Shown here: one piece after another, positions 1 through 8,184 of the stretch
How the letters are laid out: every line of letters starts with the position of its first letter
How positions within the stretch are numbered: position 1 is the first letter of the stretch
From: Colwellia sp. 75C3
GTDB lineage: Bacteria > Pseudomonadota > Gammaproteobacteria > Enterobacterales > Alteromonadaceae
Direction of reading: 5' to 3'
Length of the DNA: 64,000 bases
NCBI RefSeq assembly: GCF_002836255.1
Contig: NZ_PJAU01000033.1
Coordinates: 496,001 to 560,000, forward strand
Translations under genes and position numbers: made by a program
The notes under the pieces: model-generated
Database searches by the model: none
Seen by the model: the letters and a program-made list of their open reading frames with translations, nothing else
What the model was told of the DNA's origin: nothing

Positions 1-29
1 GTCTGGTTGAAACAATTGATATTAATTAA
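1..29 (+). CDS. C-terminal tail of upstream gene, possibly mshE (partial)
   Basis: The third frame reads LVETIDIN and then TAA at 27-29. In MSHA loci the PilB/GspE-type assembly ATPase gene mshE directly precedes mshG, so this is probably its last codons. The tail is too short to prove by itself. A competing open frame (frame 1) runs to a TAA at 55-57, so the assignment rests on gene order only. Confidence 0.3.
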
Positions 30-82
30 TCAACTACATCGACAGTTAGGCAAGTAACGTATGTTTGAGCATAGAGAGTTTT

Positions 83-1312
83 ATGGCGTCATTTAATTAT
101 ACAGGGCGAAATGCCAGCGGTAGCCAAGTAAAAGACAATATTGAAGCTGCTAATGCTGATGTTGCCGCGGAAAAGCTATTTAAAAAGGGCATTACCCCAA
201 TCTCTATTGTTGAAGCGCAACAAGGAGGTAATAGTGCCGGGAGTGTTGATGTTTTTGAATTTTTCAATAATGGTACTGTCTCATTAGAAGAAATGATTGT
301 TTTTTGTCGCCAAATGTATGCGTTAATGCGTTCAGGTGTGCCGATATTACGATCAATTAATGGCATGGTTGAATCAGCCAATTCATTAACCCTTAAAAAA
401 GCATTAACTGATATAGGTAAACAGCTTGAAGGTGGCTACACCTTTTCTTCGGCATTAAATAACCACCCTAAGATTTTTGACCATTTATTTGTTTCGTTAG
501 TTCATGTCGGTGAGAATACCGGTCAGCTAGATCAGGCATTTTTTAAGTTAACGTCATACTTAGAACGTGAGTTAGATACCCGTAAGCGTATTAAAGCTGC
601 ATTGCGCTATCCTAGTATGGTACTAATCGCCATATCGGGCGCTATGGTAATTTTGAATATTTTTGTTATTCCAACTTTTGCTGATATGTTTACTCGCTTA
701 GGGGCGGATCTTCCTTTACCCACGCAATTTATTATTGCCAGTTCCAGCTTATTTATCAATTATTGGCATTACATGTTACTTGCCATTGTGATGATTGTTT
801 TTATGATTAAAAAATCATTAAAAACGGAACAAGGTCGGTATCAATGGGATAGACGTAAGATAAAAATCCCAATTATTGGCAGTATTATAGAACGTTCTAT
901 ATTGGCGCGTTTCGCCCATAGTTTTGCCATTGTTTTAAAAGCGGGCGTACCTATGACTACCGGCCTAACATTGGTTGCGGAAGCGGTCGATAATAGTTAT
1001 ATGCAGAAAAAGATTGCTGCTATGCGTCAAGGTATCGAAAGTGGTGATAGTTTATTACGCTCTGCAGTAGCCAGTGCCTTATTTACGCCTTTAGTTTTAC
1101 AGATGGTCGCTGTTGGTGAAGAAACCGGCCGGGTTGATGAGTTACTCGAAGAGGTAGGGGATTATTACGAGCGAGAAGTCGATTATGACTTAGCAACCCT
1201 AACCGCAAGAATTGAACCACTACTATTAGTAGTTGTTGCTGCTATGGTGTTGGTATTAGCGCTTGGTATTTTTACTCCAATGTGGGATATGGCCTCGGCC
1301 ATGCAAGGCTAG
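83..1312 (+). CDS. mshG: MshG, inner-membrane platform protein of the MSHA type IV pilus
   Basis: This is a GspF/PilC-family polytopic protein of about 409 aa that forms the inner-membrane platform for pilin polymerisation with the MshE ATPase. The sequence shows the duplicated T2SF domain: residues of about 65-190, with the motif CRQMYALMRSGVP, and about 270-390, with FAHSFAIVLKAGVPMTTGL and VAVGEETGRVDELLEEV. Hydrophobic helices follow each copy. An upstream in-frame TTG at 65 would add six residues. ATG at 83 is preferred because AGAGAG lies at 71-76 and family members begin near MAxFxYxGRN. It is followed after 8 nt by mshF, as expected in the msh operon. Confidence 0.93.
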   Translation: MASFNYTGRNASGSQVKDNIEAANADVAAEKLFKKGITPISIVEAQQGGNSAGSVDVFEFFNNGTVSLEEMIVFCRQMYALMRSGVPILRSINGMVESANSLTLKKALTDIGKQLEGGYTFSSALNNHPKIFDHLFVSLVHVGENTGQLDQAFFKLTSYLERELDTRKRIKAALRYPSMVLIAISGAMVILNIFVIPTFADMFTRLGADLPLPTQFIIASSSLFINYWHYMLLAIVMIVFMIKKSLKTEQGRYQWDRRKIKIPIIGSIIERSILARFAHSFAIVLKAGVPMTTGLTLVAEAVDNSYMQKKIAAMRQGIESGDSLLRSAVASALFTPLVLQMVAVGEETGRVDELLEEVGDYYEREVDYDLATLTARIEPLLLVVVAAMVLVLALGIFTPMWDMASAMQG

Positions 1313-1320
1313 TAATAATA

Positions 1321-1812
1321 ATGGAGAAAACGCCTAACCAGAGTGACAAAAAACAAGGTTCAATTATTGAGTTTTTAGTGGTGATTGTCATCATTGCAGT
1401 ACTGATGAAACTTTTATTAGACCTTTTTTTTAGTCAACAAGAAAATATAACCAATACCGCTTTTGTTGGCTTAGCGCAAAGTTTTACCAGTAAAGTTAAT
1501 GTTGTTCATGGTCAATGGTTAATGGATGAACAACCTGACGTGGTAGTGTTGAGTCGATTAAATAGTACAGAAAAAGAGTATGTTAATGTTAATAGGTCAG
1601 GTTGGATTGATACAAAAAAAAGTAGTTTAGCTTGTCATACTATTTGGCAACAAACATTATCAATGCCTTTGCAGGTGGTTAAATCAGTAGTTATAGCCAT
1701 CGAAATTCATAATAAAGTAATTAAAAACGGTCGTTTATGCCGTTATAGTATTACTAACGGGCAATCTTTTGATTATCGTAGTGATACAGGTCAAGTGAAG
1801 CAGGTTAATTAA
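1321..1812 (+). CDS. mshF: MshF, pilin-like MSHA accessory protein
   Basis: This is a 163-aa protein with a short charged leader ending QG (residues 12-13) followed by a long hydrophobic helix, the layout of a type IV prepilin-like protein. It sits exactly where mshF lies, between mshG and mshB. The acidic residue of the SIIEF segment falls at mature position 4, not at the canonical Glu5, so its processing by the prepilin peptidase is uncertain. The remainder is soluble with two cysteines (in the segments LACHT and RLCRY). ATG 1321 was chosen over a longer frame opening at 1282 that overlaps mshG. The exact function of MshF is poorly defined in general. Confidence 0.8.
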   Translation: MEKTPNQSDKKQGSIIEFLVVIVIIAVLMKLLLDLFFSQQENITNTAFVGLAQSFTSKVNVVHGQWLMDEQPDVVVLSRLNSTEKEYVNVNRSGWIDTKKSSLACHTIWQQTLSMPLQVVKSVVIAIEIHNKVIKNGRLCRYSITNGQSFDYRSDTGQVKQVN

Positions 1813-1919
1813 TTTGCTATAATAAATAGTGATATTGTATTGAGGTACAAATAGTAATTTATTTAATGTGTACAATGAATTACAAATATTAAACTTTGTA
1901 AAGTGGTTTGGAAATGTCC

Positions 1920-1976
1920 ATAATGTTATTATACGGCTAAGGTCAGCTAACATTATAATTTTGGGCTAACATTATA
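1920..1976. repeat. Direct and inverted repeats upstream of mshB
   Basis: GCTAACATTATA occurs twice, at 1946-1957 and 1965-1976, with a 19-bp period. The inverted sequence ATAATGTTA lies at 1920-1928. TATAAT is embedded at 1954-1959. The arrangement resembles a multi-site operator or a structured leader in the 208-bp gap in front of the pilin genes. No regulator can be named. Confidence 0.4.
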
Positions 1977-2020
1977 GAGTATGAACTCAACACGTCAGCT
2001 GATATAAAAAGGTTATCTCA

Positions 2021-2710
2021 ATGATAAAAAGCACTTCCCATAACAGTATTATGCCAAAGAGTCAGTTACAGGCAGCTTGTCGTGTGCCTAAACAAAAGGG
2101 TTTTACCTTAATAGAATTGGTTATTGTCGTTGTTATTTTGGGCTTTTTAGCTGCAACCGCTATTCCTAAGTTTATTGACTTAACTGAACAGGCTAAACAA
2201 GCAAATATTGAAGCGATGGCTGGCGGTTTTGCAACAGGGGTGTCCTTAGCTCGTTCTCAATGGGAAGCTGAAGCGCGTCCAAAAGATACTAATGATATAA
2301 ATATGGTTAATTATGACGGTACTATCGTCTATTTAACCAGTGAAGACCGCACATCGTCTCCAACCATAAGCCCTGGCTATATAGTAGGTACTAATAGTGG
2401 TAGTGGTATTAATAGCAAGACGATGGCAATAGCAGATTGTATAAGTGTATGGGACAGTTTGTTACAACAACCACCGTTACTTGCTAGTAGTGTTGCTGAT
2501 ATTAATGATGATGGAGGCTTTCGGTATTTAGCTAATGTTTCAGGAAGTGGCTCATCGACTTTATGTCATTATCACTTAAAAGAAACATTATCACGTAGTA
2601 GTACCGGTGCTTATATTGCACCATCGCCATTAGAAGAAGTTGGTAATAGTTTTAGTTATCAACCAGCAAACAGTTCAGTGATTATTTATATCAATGAAAA
2701 ACAAGCGTAA
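2021..2710 (+). CDS. mshB: MshB, minor MSHA prepilin
   Basis: This is a 229-aa type IV prepilin. The leader ends KQKG at residue 27 and is followed by FTLIELVIVVVILG, so PilD-type peptidase cleavage gives a mature Phe1 with Glu5 (residue 32). The rest is a globular pilin domain with a C-terminal cysteine pair (ADCISVW and TLCHY). The 27-residue leader is long; ATG at 2051 (MPKSQL) would give a 17-residue leader, and neither start has a strong Shine-Dalgarno. It lies 63 nt before mshA, the usual order. It is likely a minor subunit co-assembled with MshA. Confidence 0.87.
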   Translation: MIKSTSHNSIMPKSQLQAACRVPKQKGFTLIELVIVVVILGFLAATAIPKFIDLTEQAKQANIEAMAGGFATGVSLARSQWEAEARPKDTNDINMVNYDGTIVYLTSEDRTSSPTISPGYIVGTNSGSGINSKTMAIADCISVWDSLLQQPPLLASSVADINDDGGFRYLANVSGSGSSTLCHYHLKETLSRSSTGAYIAPSPLEEVGNSFSYQPANSSVIIYINEKQA

Positions 2711-2713
2711 AAA

Positions 2714-2742
2714 TTGTCAGGAATACTGTAAAAACATTAAAT
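2714..2742 (+). promoter_or_regulatory. Candidate sigma-70 promoter for mshA
   Basis: TTGTCA (2714-2719) and TTAAAT (2737-2742) are separated by 17 bp in the mshB-mshA gap. The match is 5/6 at -35 and 4/6 at -10. A separate promoter would fit the need for excess major pilin. This is inference from motif match only. Confidence 0.35.
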
Positions 2743-2773
2743 TTAAATTTGTTCGTTAATTAAGGGTAAAAGC

Positions 2774-3244
2774 ATGAAAAATAGTATGAATATCAAAGCA
2801 AATCACGAGGGTTTTACCTTAATTGAATTGGTTGTAGTAATCGTTATTTTGGGTATTTTAGCGGTAACAGCCGCACCTAAGTTTATCGATATAACAGGTG
2901 ATGCTAAAGCATCCGTAGTGCAAGCTGTTGAAGGTTCACTTAACTCTGCTGCCGATATGGCTCATGCTAAAGCATTAATTGAGGGTACTCAAGTTGGACC
3001 AATAAGTATCGCTGGTGCCAGTATTACTTTTGTAAATGGTTACCCTAATGCGGCTTCTATCGATCTATTAATGGACATTGATACAGAGGTTAGTGTTGGT
3101 GATTTTGTACTTGCTACATCAGGTTCTGGTACAACTTATACCCATGCAAAAGCAACTACGTCAGCAAACTGTGTAGCATCTTATGCTGAATCAACAGGTG
3201 CAAATATTAAACCTGTTATTAGTAGTGATACTACTGATTGTTAA
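2774..3244 (+). CDS. mshA: MshA, major MSHA pilin
   Basis: This is a 156-aa prepilin and the main structural subunit of the MSHA pilus, which is used for surface attachment. The leader ends HEG (residue 13) and mature Phe14 begins FTLIELVVVIVILG with Glu18 as Glu5 of the mature chain. The globular domain is small and rich in Ala, Ser and Thr. It ends with Cys residues at ANCVAS and at the very C-terminus (TTDC), the expected disulfide-bounded D-region. An AAGGG Shine-Dalgarno precedes the ATG. A strong terminator follows 28 nt after the stop, so transcription from this pilin probably does not continue into mshC. Confidence 0.93.
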   Translation: MKNSMNIKANHEGFTLIELVVVIVILGILAVTAAPKFIDITGDAKASVVQAVEGSLNSAADMAHAKALIEGTQVGPISIAGASITFVNGYPNAASIDLLMDIDTEVSVGDFVLATSGSGTTYTHAKATTSANCVASYAESTGANIKPVISSDTTDC

Positions 3245-3271
3245 TTACAAATAACCTTTAGATTACTTGTT

Positions 3272-3300
3272 AAAAAAGCCGAGATTATCTCGGTTTTTTT
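3272..3300 (+). terminator. Rho-independent terminator after mshA
   Basis: The hairpin pairs GCCGAGA with TCTCGGT around the loop TTA (one G-U pair). It is flanked by A6 and followed by T7, so it can also work on the opposite strand. Confidence 0.88.
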
Positions 3301-3543
3301 GTGTCCGAAAGTTAAATCACGGTTCTTGAAGGAATAATGTAAGTCAGAAGGAACTTTGATCTTATACAATCTAATAATGTAAGAGATAATAAGTGCTTTG
3401 AATCTTAGCTAAATATTGTTAACAGCAACTTATACCTAATACTTATTCTCAATTGATATATGCACCAAATCTTGTCGCTGTATACGTATCCAAAAGCACT
3501 AATGACAAAAAGGCAGTATTAGCTGACTTTAGTAGTACTCAGG

Positions 3544-5244
3544 CTAGTTACCCTTTTGTAAAATATCGCTTTTCCAATTGATTTCCTGCGGATAGGTTCG
3601 TTTAGCTTCCTCCAATAATAATTGGTGTGCTTCTGTTTGCTCTAACGCTTTTAACACCAATAAAGTATTTTGATAAAGGATAAGCCTTGGCTTATGTTTT
3701 ATGCGCTTTAACGCCCAAGAGACATAAGCTTTAAGTTTACTAACATCTTTATCTCGTATACCTATCACCAATATGTGAGCATGCACCGCCGCATCTAAAC
3801 GACTCTGCCAAGCGATAGGATTAATGATGTCATTGAATCGCTCTAATGACTTCTGAGGACTCTTCTCATGTTCAACTAGAATGTTGGCGGTGTGTAAAGT
3901 CGTGACTAAAAAAGGAATAAAAATACTCGGTATTAACAGCGCAAAAAACCGTAGCAAAAATGTCTGAGGGCAATTAACAAAGTGATGCTGTTCGTCCTCA
4001 GATAAAGCGTCATCGCTTAAGGAATAATTATCCATTACCCACAGCATAATTAGAAATACTAGCCAATGACTGGCAGAACTATAAAAAGGAAACTCTAATT
4101 GGCTATGTAGTAATATGGGTAAAACTAAGGCCAGTAATACCAGCCCCTTAATTAAAGGGATTTTCCGCCAAGTGGCTATATAACCGATAGTGAAAAAGAT
4201 AAAAGCCAGCAGGGCAATAATGCCACCTTCAGCTACCCAGAAAAGTACCTCGTTATGCGGATGAGATAATCGAGTAATGGTATTACCTACTTCAGGATTC
4301 ACTATGGCGTACTTATTGAAATGATCAATAAAGCTACGCTCAAAGCTTCCATAGCCGTAGCCTAAAAGTGGCTTTTCTTTAATCATATCTGCACTGACAA
4401 TAAAAATTACATCTCTTGCACCAACATTGCCATACACTTGCTGTCCACGAACAGGTGTTGATGAATTTTCTAGACTGATCACTGCGCTCAGTACGGCAAT
4501 GATGATAACCGCTAGATTAATGAATAACTGTTTTTTGCACTTTTGATATAAATAAGGCGCACTGAGTAAAAGTACGGCAAATGCAGCAACAAACCCTGTG
4601 CGTGATTGCAGTAATATTAATAAGAAGCTAGTAACAAAAAGGCTCAAGATTATTAAGCTATTAAAGAGTAATTTATTTGAAAATATTTTTCTTTTTACGG
4701 AGATAAATAGTGCAATGGCTAAACCGGTAGCCATAAAGCTGGCCATAACATTGGGTTGAATGAACACACCGTGCGGCCTGCTACTGCCAACAATATAACC
4801 ACCCCAATCACCTTCTTCCAATAGAAAGAACTGAACTAAGCCAAAGCTGGCTTCAATTACTACCGCGAGAAGTATGACAACAAGTAAGTGTAATGCATCA
4901 AGTTTTGATAGCTGAAATTGATAAAGAGAAAAGAGAAAAAGTAAACCACCTACTAACGCTAGAACGCGTGGAATAGCATGGTCGGTAAATTCAAAATCAT
5001 AAAAAATGGGTATGACCAAACAAGCACAGCCCAAGCTTAACCATAACAACATTTTACTATAGTAAATTCTTTTGTTTAAGGTGACTTGCCACAGACCAAG
5101 CGAGATGAGAATAGTGGTAATTAGCCAAGCAACAACATTGTAGGAATAATATAAGCCAACGCCGCCAGGCGTATCTAAAATAATGTGCATGCCAATAAGA
5201 AAATACAGTACAAGAAAGAATTTAAAGTAGGGTAATAAAGACAA
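3544..5244 (-). CDS. PglL/Wzy-family O-oligosaccharyltransferase, probable pilin glycosylase
   Basis: This is a 566-aa protein with about ten to twelve hydrophobic helices and a soluble C-terminal part of about 120 aa, the layout of the O-antigen ligase/PglL (Wzy_C) superfamily. Diagnostic motifs are SRPHGVFIQPN at residues 155-165 (the QPN motif of PglL-type enzymes) and a periplasmic loop with GYGYGSFE (295-302) and HPHNE (328-332). PglL enzymes transfer undecaprenyl-linked glycans to Ser/Thr of pilins. Its place, antisense between mshA and mshC, makes MshA the likely acceptor by inference. The start is TTG at 5244 with GAG upstream; the first ATG is 18 codons later and would remove the first helix. 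An O-antigen ligase (WaaL) cannot be fully excluded. Confidence 0.8.
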   Translation of the reverse strand: MSLLPYFKFFLVLYFLIGMHIILDTPGGVGLYYSYNVVAWLITTILISLGLWQVTLNKRIYYSKMLLWLSLGCACLVIPIFYDFEFTDHAIPRVLALVGGLLFLFSLYQFQLSKLDALHLLVVILLAVVIEASFGLVQFFLLEEGDWGGYIVGSSRPHGVFIQPNVMASFMATGLAIALFISVKRKIFSNKLLFNSLIILSLFVTSFLLILLQSRTGFVAAFAVLLLSAPYLYQKCKKQLFINLAVIIIAVLSAVISLENSSTPVRGQQVYGNVGARDVIFIVSADMIKEKPLLGYGYGSFERSFIDHFNKYAIVNPEVGNTITRLSHPHNEVLFWVAEGGIIALLAFIFFTIGYIATWRKIPLIKGLVLLALVLPILLHSQLEFPFYSSASHWLVFLIMLWVMDNYSLSDDALSEDEQHHFVNCPQTFLLRFFALLIPSIFIPFLVTTLHTANILVEHEKSPQKSLERFNDIINPIAWQSRLDAAVHAHILVIGIRDKDVSKLKAYVSWALKRIKHKPRLILYQNTLLVLKALEQTEAHQLLLEEAKRTYPQEINWKSDILQKGN

Positions 5245-5263
5245 AATAAACTCGTCGTAGTAA

Positions 5264-5292
5264 TTGCGATGCTAGAGTATACAATCTATAGC
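5264..5292 (+). promoter_or_regulatory. Candidate promoter for the mshC-D-O block
   Basis: TTGCGA (5264-5269) and TATAGC (5287-5292) have a 17-bp spacer and 4/6 matches at each box. A promoter is needed here because mshA is followed by a terminator and an antisense gene. Weak by motif, supported by logic. Confidence 0.3.
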
Positions 5293-5381
5293 TAAAGTGT
5301 TGTAAGATAATCACTATATTTTGTAGGTGATGTTGGGTAGTTCGTCTTGAAATTTTTGTCAGCCGCAATAGAGAAAACAAA

Positions 5382-5900
5382 ATGAATAATAAAGGTTTTA
5401 CCTTAATAGAATTGATTGTCGTGATCATTATTATTGGTATTTTAGCGGTGACAGTAGCGCCTAAGTTTGATGGTACAGCCAGTTATGAAGCCCATTCCCA
5501 CCGAGCTCAACTTATCTCAGCTCTACGTTTAACTCAACAACGTGCAATGCAGCAAACAGATACCACGGATGATTATTGTCACCAAATTGTTTTTGACGTG
5601 GTTGAGGGGGTCAATCTATATGGAATTCCAGATAGAGTTGATTGCGATAACATTACTTTCCCTACCCCAATAAAAGATTGGGAACCCGATGCTACCGGGC
5701 ATAAAGTCGATGAAGATTATCTAATAAGCTATAACGTTGATGGTCAAATCAATCCTAAACGTGTCGGCTTTGACTGGATGGGACGTCCTCTTTACGATTG
5801 TAATGGAGGTTGTACAATTAACATCCTCAGACCTAGTGAGACAACCTTAACTATTACCATCGAATCGGAGGGTTATATTCATGCGTTTGACGCCCCTTAA
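5382..5900 (+). CDS. mshC: MshC, minor MSHA prepilin (GspH-like)
   Basis: This is a 172-aa prepilin with a very short leader, MNNKG, then FTLIELIVVIIIIGILAV with Glu10 as mature Glu5. The helix is almost the same as that of MshA, while the globular domain (RAQLISALRLTQQRAM, then a beta-rich region with three late cysteines, DCNGGC) is of the GspH/FimT minor-pilin type. Such proteins are thought to prime assembly at the pilus tip. The 3' end overlaps mshD by 20 nt, so translation is probably coupled. Confidence 0.88.
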   Translation: MNNKGFTLIELIVVIIIIGILAVTVAPKFDGTASYEAHSHRAQLISALRLTQQRAMQQTDTTDDYCHQIVFDVVEGVNLYGIPDRVDCDNITFPTPIKDWEPDATGHKVDEDYLISYNVDGQINPKRVGFDWMGRPLYDCNGGCTINILRPSETTLTITIESEGYIHAFDAP

Positions 5901-6441
5901 TAATCAACGTAAGTATCAAAAAGGTTTTACTTTAATTGAGCTTATTGTCGGTATAGTCGTCTTAACAATATCACTTTCCATAGTTAGTACCTTGATAGTG
6001 CCGGCAGAAGAGAAAAGTGCCGATAATGTTTTGCAGATTAAGGCGTCTGAACTTGCTCAAAGTTTAATGAATGATATAACTAGTCGCGCCTTTGATAATA
6101 ATTCAGATATGAGTGGTGGTCATATCAGGTGTGGTGAACCAGCGGATGGAACGAACGACTGTACAGATGAAGTTGATTTTGGCCCAGACGTCGTCGATGG
6201 AGAAGCGAATCGAAATTTATTTGATGATGTTGATGATTTTAACAACTATACAGACAGGAAGAATTCCACTGATGGGAATATCGATGATGGTTATAATCAA
6301 TTTATTATAAATGTCAGCGTAGTCTATGCAGGTTTAGATTTAGGTCTTCTAACGAATGATTTAGCGAAACGTATTACTGTCACTGTTACTACGCCATTAG
6401 GAACCGCTATTGAGTTTAGCAGTCATAAGGTGAATTTTTGA
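5881..6441 (+). CDS. mshD: MshD, minor MSHA prepilin
   Basis: This is a 186-aa prepilin with a leader ending KYQKG (residue 15), then FTLIELIVGIVVLTISLSIV with Glu20 as mature Glu5. The domain resembles GspI/PilV-type minor pilins: after the helix comes ASELAQSLMNDI and then an Asp/Asn-rich loop of about 50 residues. That loop, with two cysteines, is probably surface exposed. The start lies inside mshC and the stop overlaps the mshO start by 4 nt (ATGA), so the three genes are tightly coupled. Confidence 0.86.
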   Translation: MRLTPLNNQRKYQKGFTLIELIVGIVVLTISLSIVSTLIVPAEEKSADNVLQIKASELAQSLMNDITSRAFDNNSDMSGGHIRCGEPADGTNDCTDEVDFGPDVVDGEANRNLFDDVDDFNNYTDRKNSTDGNIDDGYNQFIINVSVVYAGLDLGLLTNDLAKRITVTVTTPLGTAIEFSSHKVNF

Positions 6442-7301
6442 TGAGCATATTTAAAAATAAACCAATAATTACAGGAAGTGAGTTCAGCAAAGGTTTTACC
6501 TTATTAGAACTTATCTTAGTCATTATGATTCTGGGAATAATGGCTGTTGGAATAAGTGGCTTCATAACTTTATCAACACAAACTTATTTAAACGCCACTA
6601 ATCGTGATGGATTGGTAAGTAATGCCCGTTTTGTTATTGAGCGGCTAAACCGAGAGTTACGTAATGCCGTACCCAACAGTATCCGTATTGGTACAAATAG
6701 TACAAATACAATACAATGCATCGAATTTGTTCCTATTGTTGCAAGTACTGTTTATATCGATATACCTGTATCTCCTGAGCCAGCAAGTAAAATAGTTAAA
6801 GCGATTGAATTTCAAAACGAGAGTAATCAACCTTACGAATGTGATGGCTGCCAAGATTTACTAATGGTTTACCCTTTAAATCCTAATGATATATATGAGG
6901 ATCATAATGATAGCGTTGGTAAAGTTTTCTCTATTGACGAGGTCGATGATACTAAAGATCCTTGGGAAATAAGTATTCGTAATAACAATGAGGTTATGTT
7001 TTCAGAGAATTCACCGACTAATCGATTATATATTGCTAACAAGCAAATAAAATACTGTGCTTTTATAAATAAAATTTATCGATACAGTAATAGTATTGGT
7101 GGTAATTTGACCGTTCCAGGGAGAAGTAGGCCTGTATTAATGGCTGAACATATGATTGATGTAACTAGTGGTGAGCTACCTTTTACTTATTTACCAGGGA
7201 CTTTGACTCGTAATGCAGTGGTACAGATCCATCTTAATTTTACTCGAAATGATGAGAACTATGTATTCGACCATGAAGTGCATATTAATAATGTACCTTA
7301 A
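6438..7301 (+). CDS. mshO: MshO, minor MSHA prepilin (PilW/GspJ-like)
   Basis: This is a 287-aa prepilin with a leader ending EFSKG (residue 19), then FTLLELILVIMILGIMAVG with Glu24 as mature Glu5. RFVIERLNRELRNAVPNSIR follows the helix, typical of PilW/GspJ-type minor pilins. Cysteine pairs (CDGCQ and others) occur in the globular part. It overlaps mshD by 4 nt. After it the usual mshP does not follow directly; a PEP-CTERM gene lies between. Confidence 0.88.
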   Translation: MMSIFKNKPIITGSEFSKGFTLLELILVIMILGIMAVGISGFITLSTQTYLNATNRDGLVSNARFVIERLNRELRNAVPNSIRIGTNSTNTIQCIEFVPIVASTVYIDIPVSPEPASKIVKAIEFQNESNQPYECDGCQDLLMVYPLNPNDIYEDHNDSVGKVFSIDEVDDTKDPWEISIRNNNEVMFSENSPTNRLYIANKQIKYCAFINKIYRYSNSIGGNLTVPGRSRPVLMAEHMIDVTSGELPFTYLPGTLTRNAVVQIHLNFTRNDENYVFDHEVHINNVP

Positions 7302-7457
7302 ATGATGTCATCGCTAAGTTGTTCGCTGGTGTCAGTTTTTTTTACAATATCTAAAGTCTCCATTATTCAATTTCCTAGAAGCCATTGAAATCATTGTCTT
7401 CGTATGTTGGTTCGTATTTTGCATGCTGTCTCCATATGGTAACACTTACCAATATTA

Positions 7458-8048
7458 ATGATAAAGAGATTACTTTTGAAGCTATTAAAATTCTTAACAC
7501 TGACTGTTTGTTTGTTAACAACCAGTTTTTCTTACGCCACATTAATCACGGATAATAACTATATTACCGTTGATCATCAGGGCGTGAATATAGACTGGGC
7601 TTGGGCCTCTAATGACAATGTTCAATATACTTATGACGATGATGTATTAACTAATGAATTATTTTCCCCTGAGACTTTAGGTTGGCGTGAAGCGACTAGT
7701 GAAGAATTTAGTTTTTTTACTGCTAATATTACATCGAACGACTTTAGACTCGCAGGTGGTGGATATAAAACAGCATCACAATTTTTCAATAGCAATAAAT
7801 TTAATGATTATGATGTAAGTGTTTCTGACTTTGATTTAGGAGACATCAGTAGTGAGTTCCGTGAAGACACTGTATTAGACTTTAATCTTGGGAGTATGCC
7901 TAATGATTACTGGTTCGATACTTTCTACGTTCGTACTTCAGTATTAACTACCCCAGTTCCAAAACCTATTCCAGAACCGTTAAGTATTCTTCTTTTTGCA
8001 GTAGCCTTTATCATGTTGCAAGCAAAGCTAAGAAAAAATTCTGCTTAG
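7458..8048 (+). CDS. Small secreted protein with PEP-CTERM sorting signal
   Basis: This is a 196-aa protein with an N-terminal signal peptide (Lys/Arg-rich n-region, hydrophobic core, cleavage near FSYA at residues 25-28). It has a soluble acidic body of about 140 aa and a C-terminal PEP-CTERM tail: PEP at 172-174, a hydrophobic stretch, then basic KLRK. By family knowledge such tails are processed by an exosortase (EpsH/XrtA type) and the proteins go to the envelope or extracellular polymer. The body contains LGWREATSEEF, a sequence type common in small PEP-CTERM proteins, but its function is unknown. It sits between mshO and mshP with its own downstream terminator, so it is probably a separate unit and an insertion into the msh order. 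No exosortase is in the window. Confidence 0.72.
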   Translation: MIKRLLLKLLKFLTLTVCLLTTSFSYATLITDNNYITVDHQGVNIDWAWASNDNVQYTYDDDVLTNELFSPETLGWREATSEEFSFFTANITSNDFRLAGGGYKTASQFFNSNKFNDYDVSVSDFDLGDISSEFREDTVLDFNLGSMPNDYWFDTFYVRTSVLTTPVPKPIPEPLSILLFAVAFIMLQAKLRKNSA

Positions 8049-8100
8049 TGTTTACTGTATAGTTACTTTTTAGTTTATTAAGTAACAAAAAACTTCAATC

Positions 8101-8127
8101 AAAGCCCCGTTTTACGGGGCTTTTTTT
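8101..8127 (+). terminator. Rho-independent terminator after the PEP-CTERM gene
   Basis: A perfect 10-bp stem AAAGCCCCGT / ACGGGGCTTT with a TTT loop runs into a T-run. It separates the PEP-CTERM gene from mshP. Confidence 0.92.
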
Positions 8128-8184
8128 ATGCTTTATATTGCAAAAATAGGCGCTTAACGTTACCTTTGTACTAACTTCTGCCAT

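Noticed and set aside
1..57. Short frame 1 peptide ending at 55-57, upstream of mshG
   Set aside because: It is only 18 codons with no start in view; the LVETIDIN tail ending at 29 fits a preceding mshE better.
3301..3543. 243-bp gap between mshA and the pglL-like gene
   Set aside because: No gene, RNA or repeat could be supported beyond the mshA terminator; short TAATGTAAG direct repeats are trivial in this AT-rich DNA.
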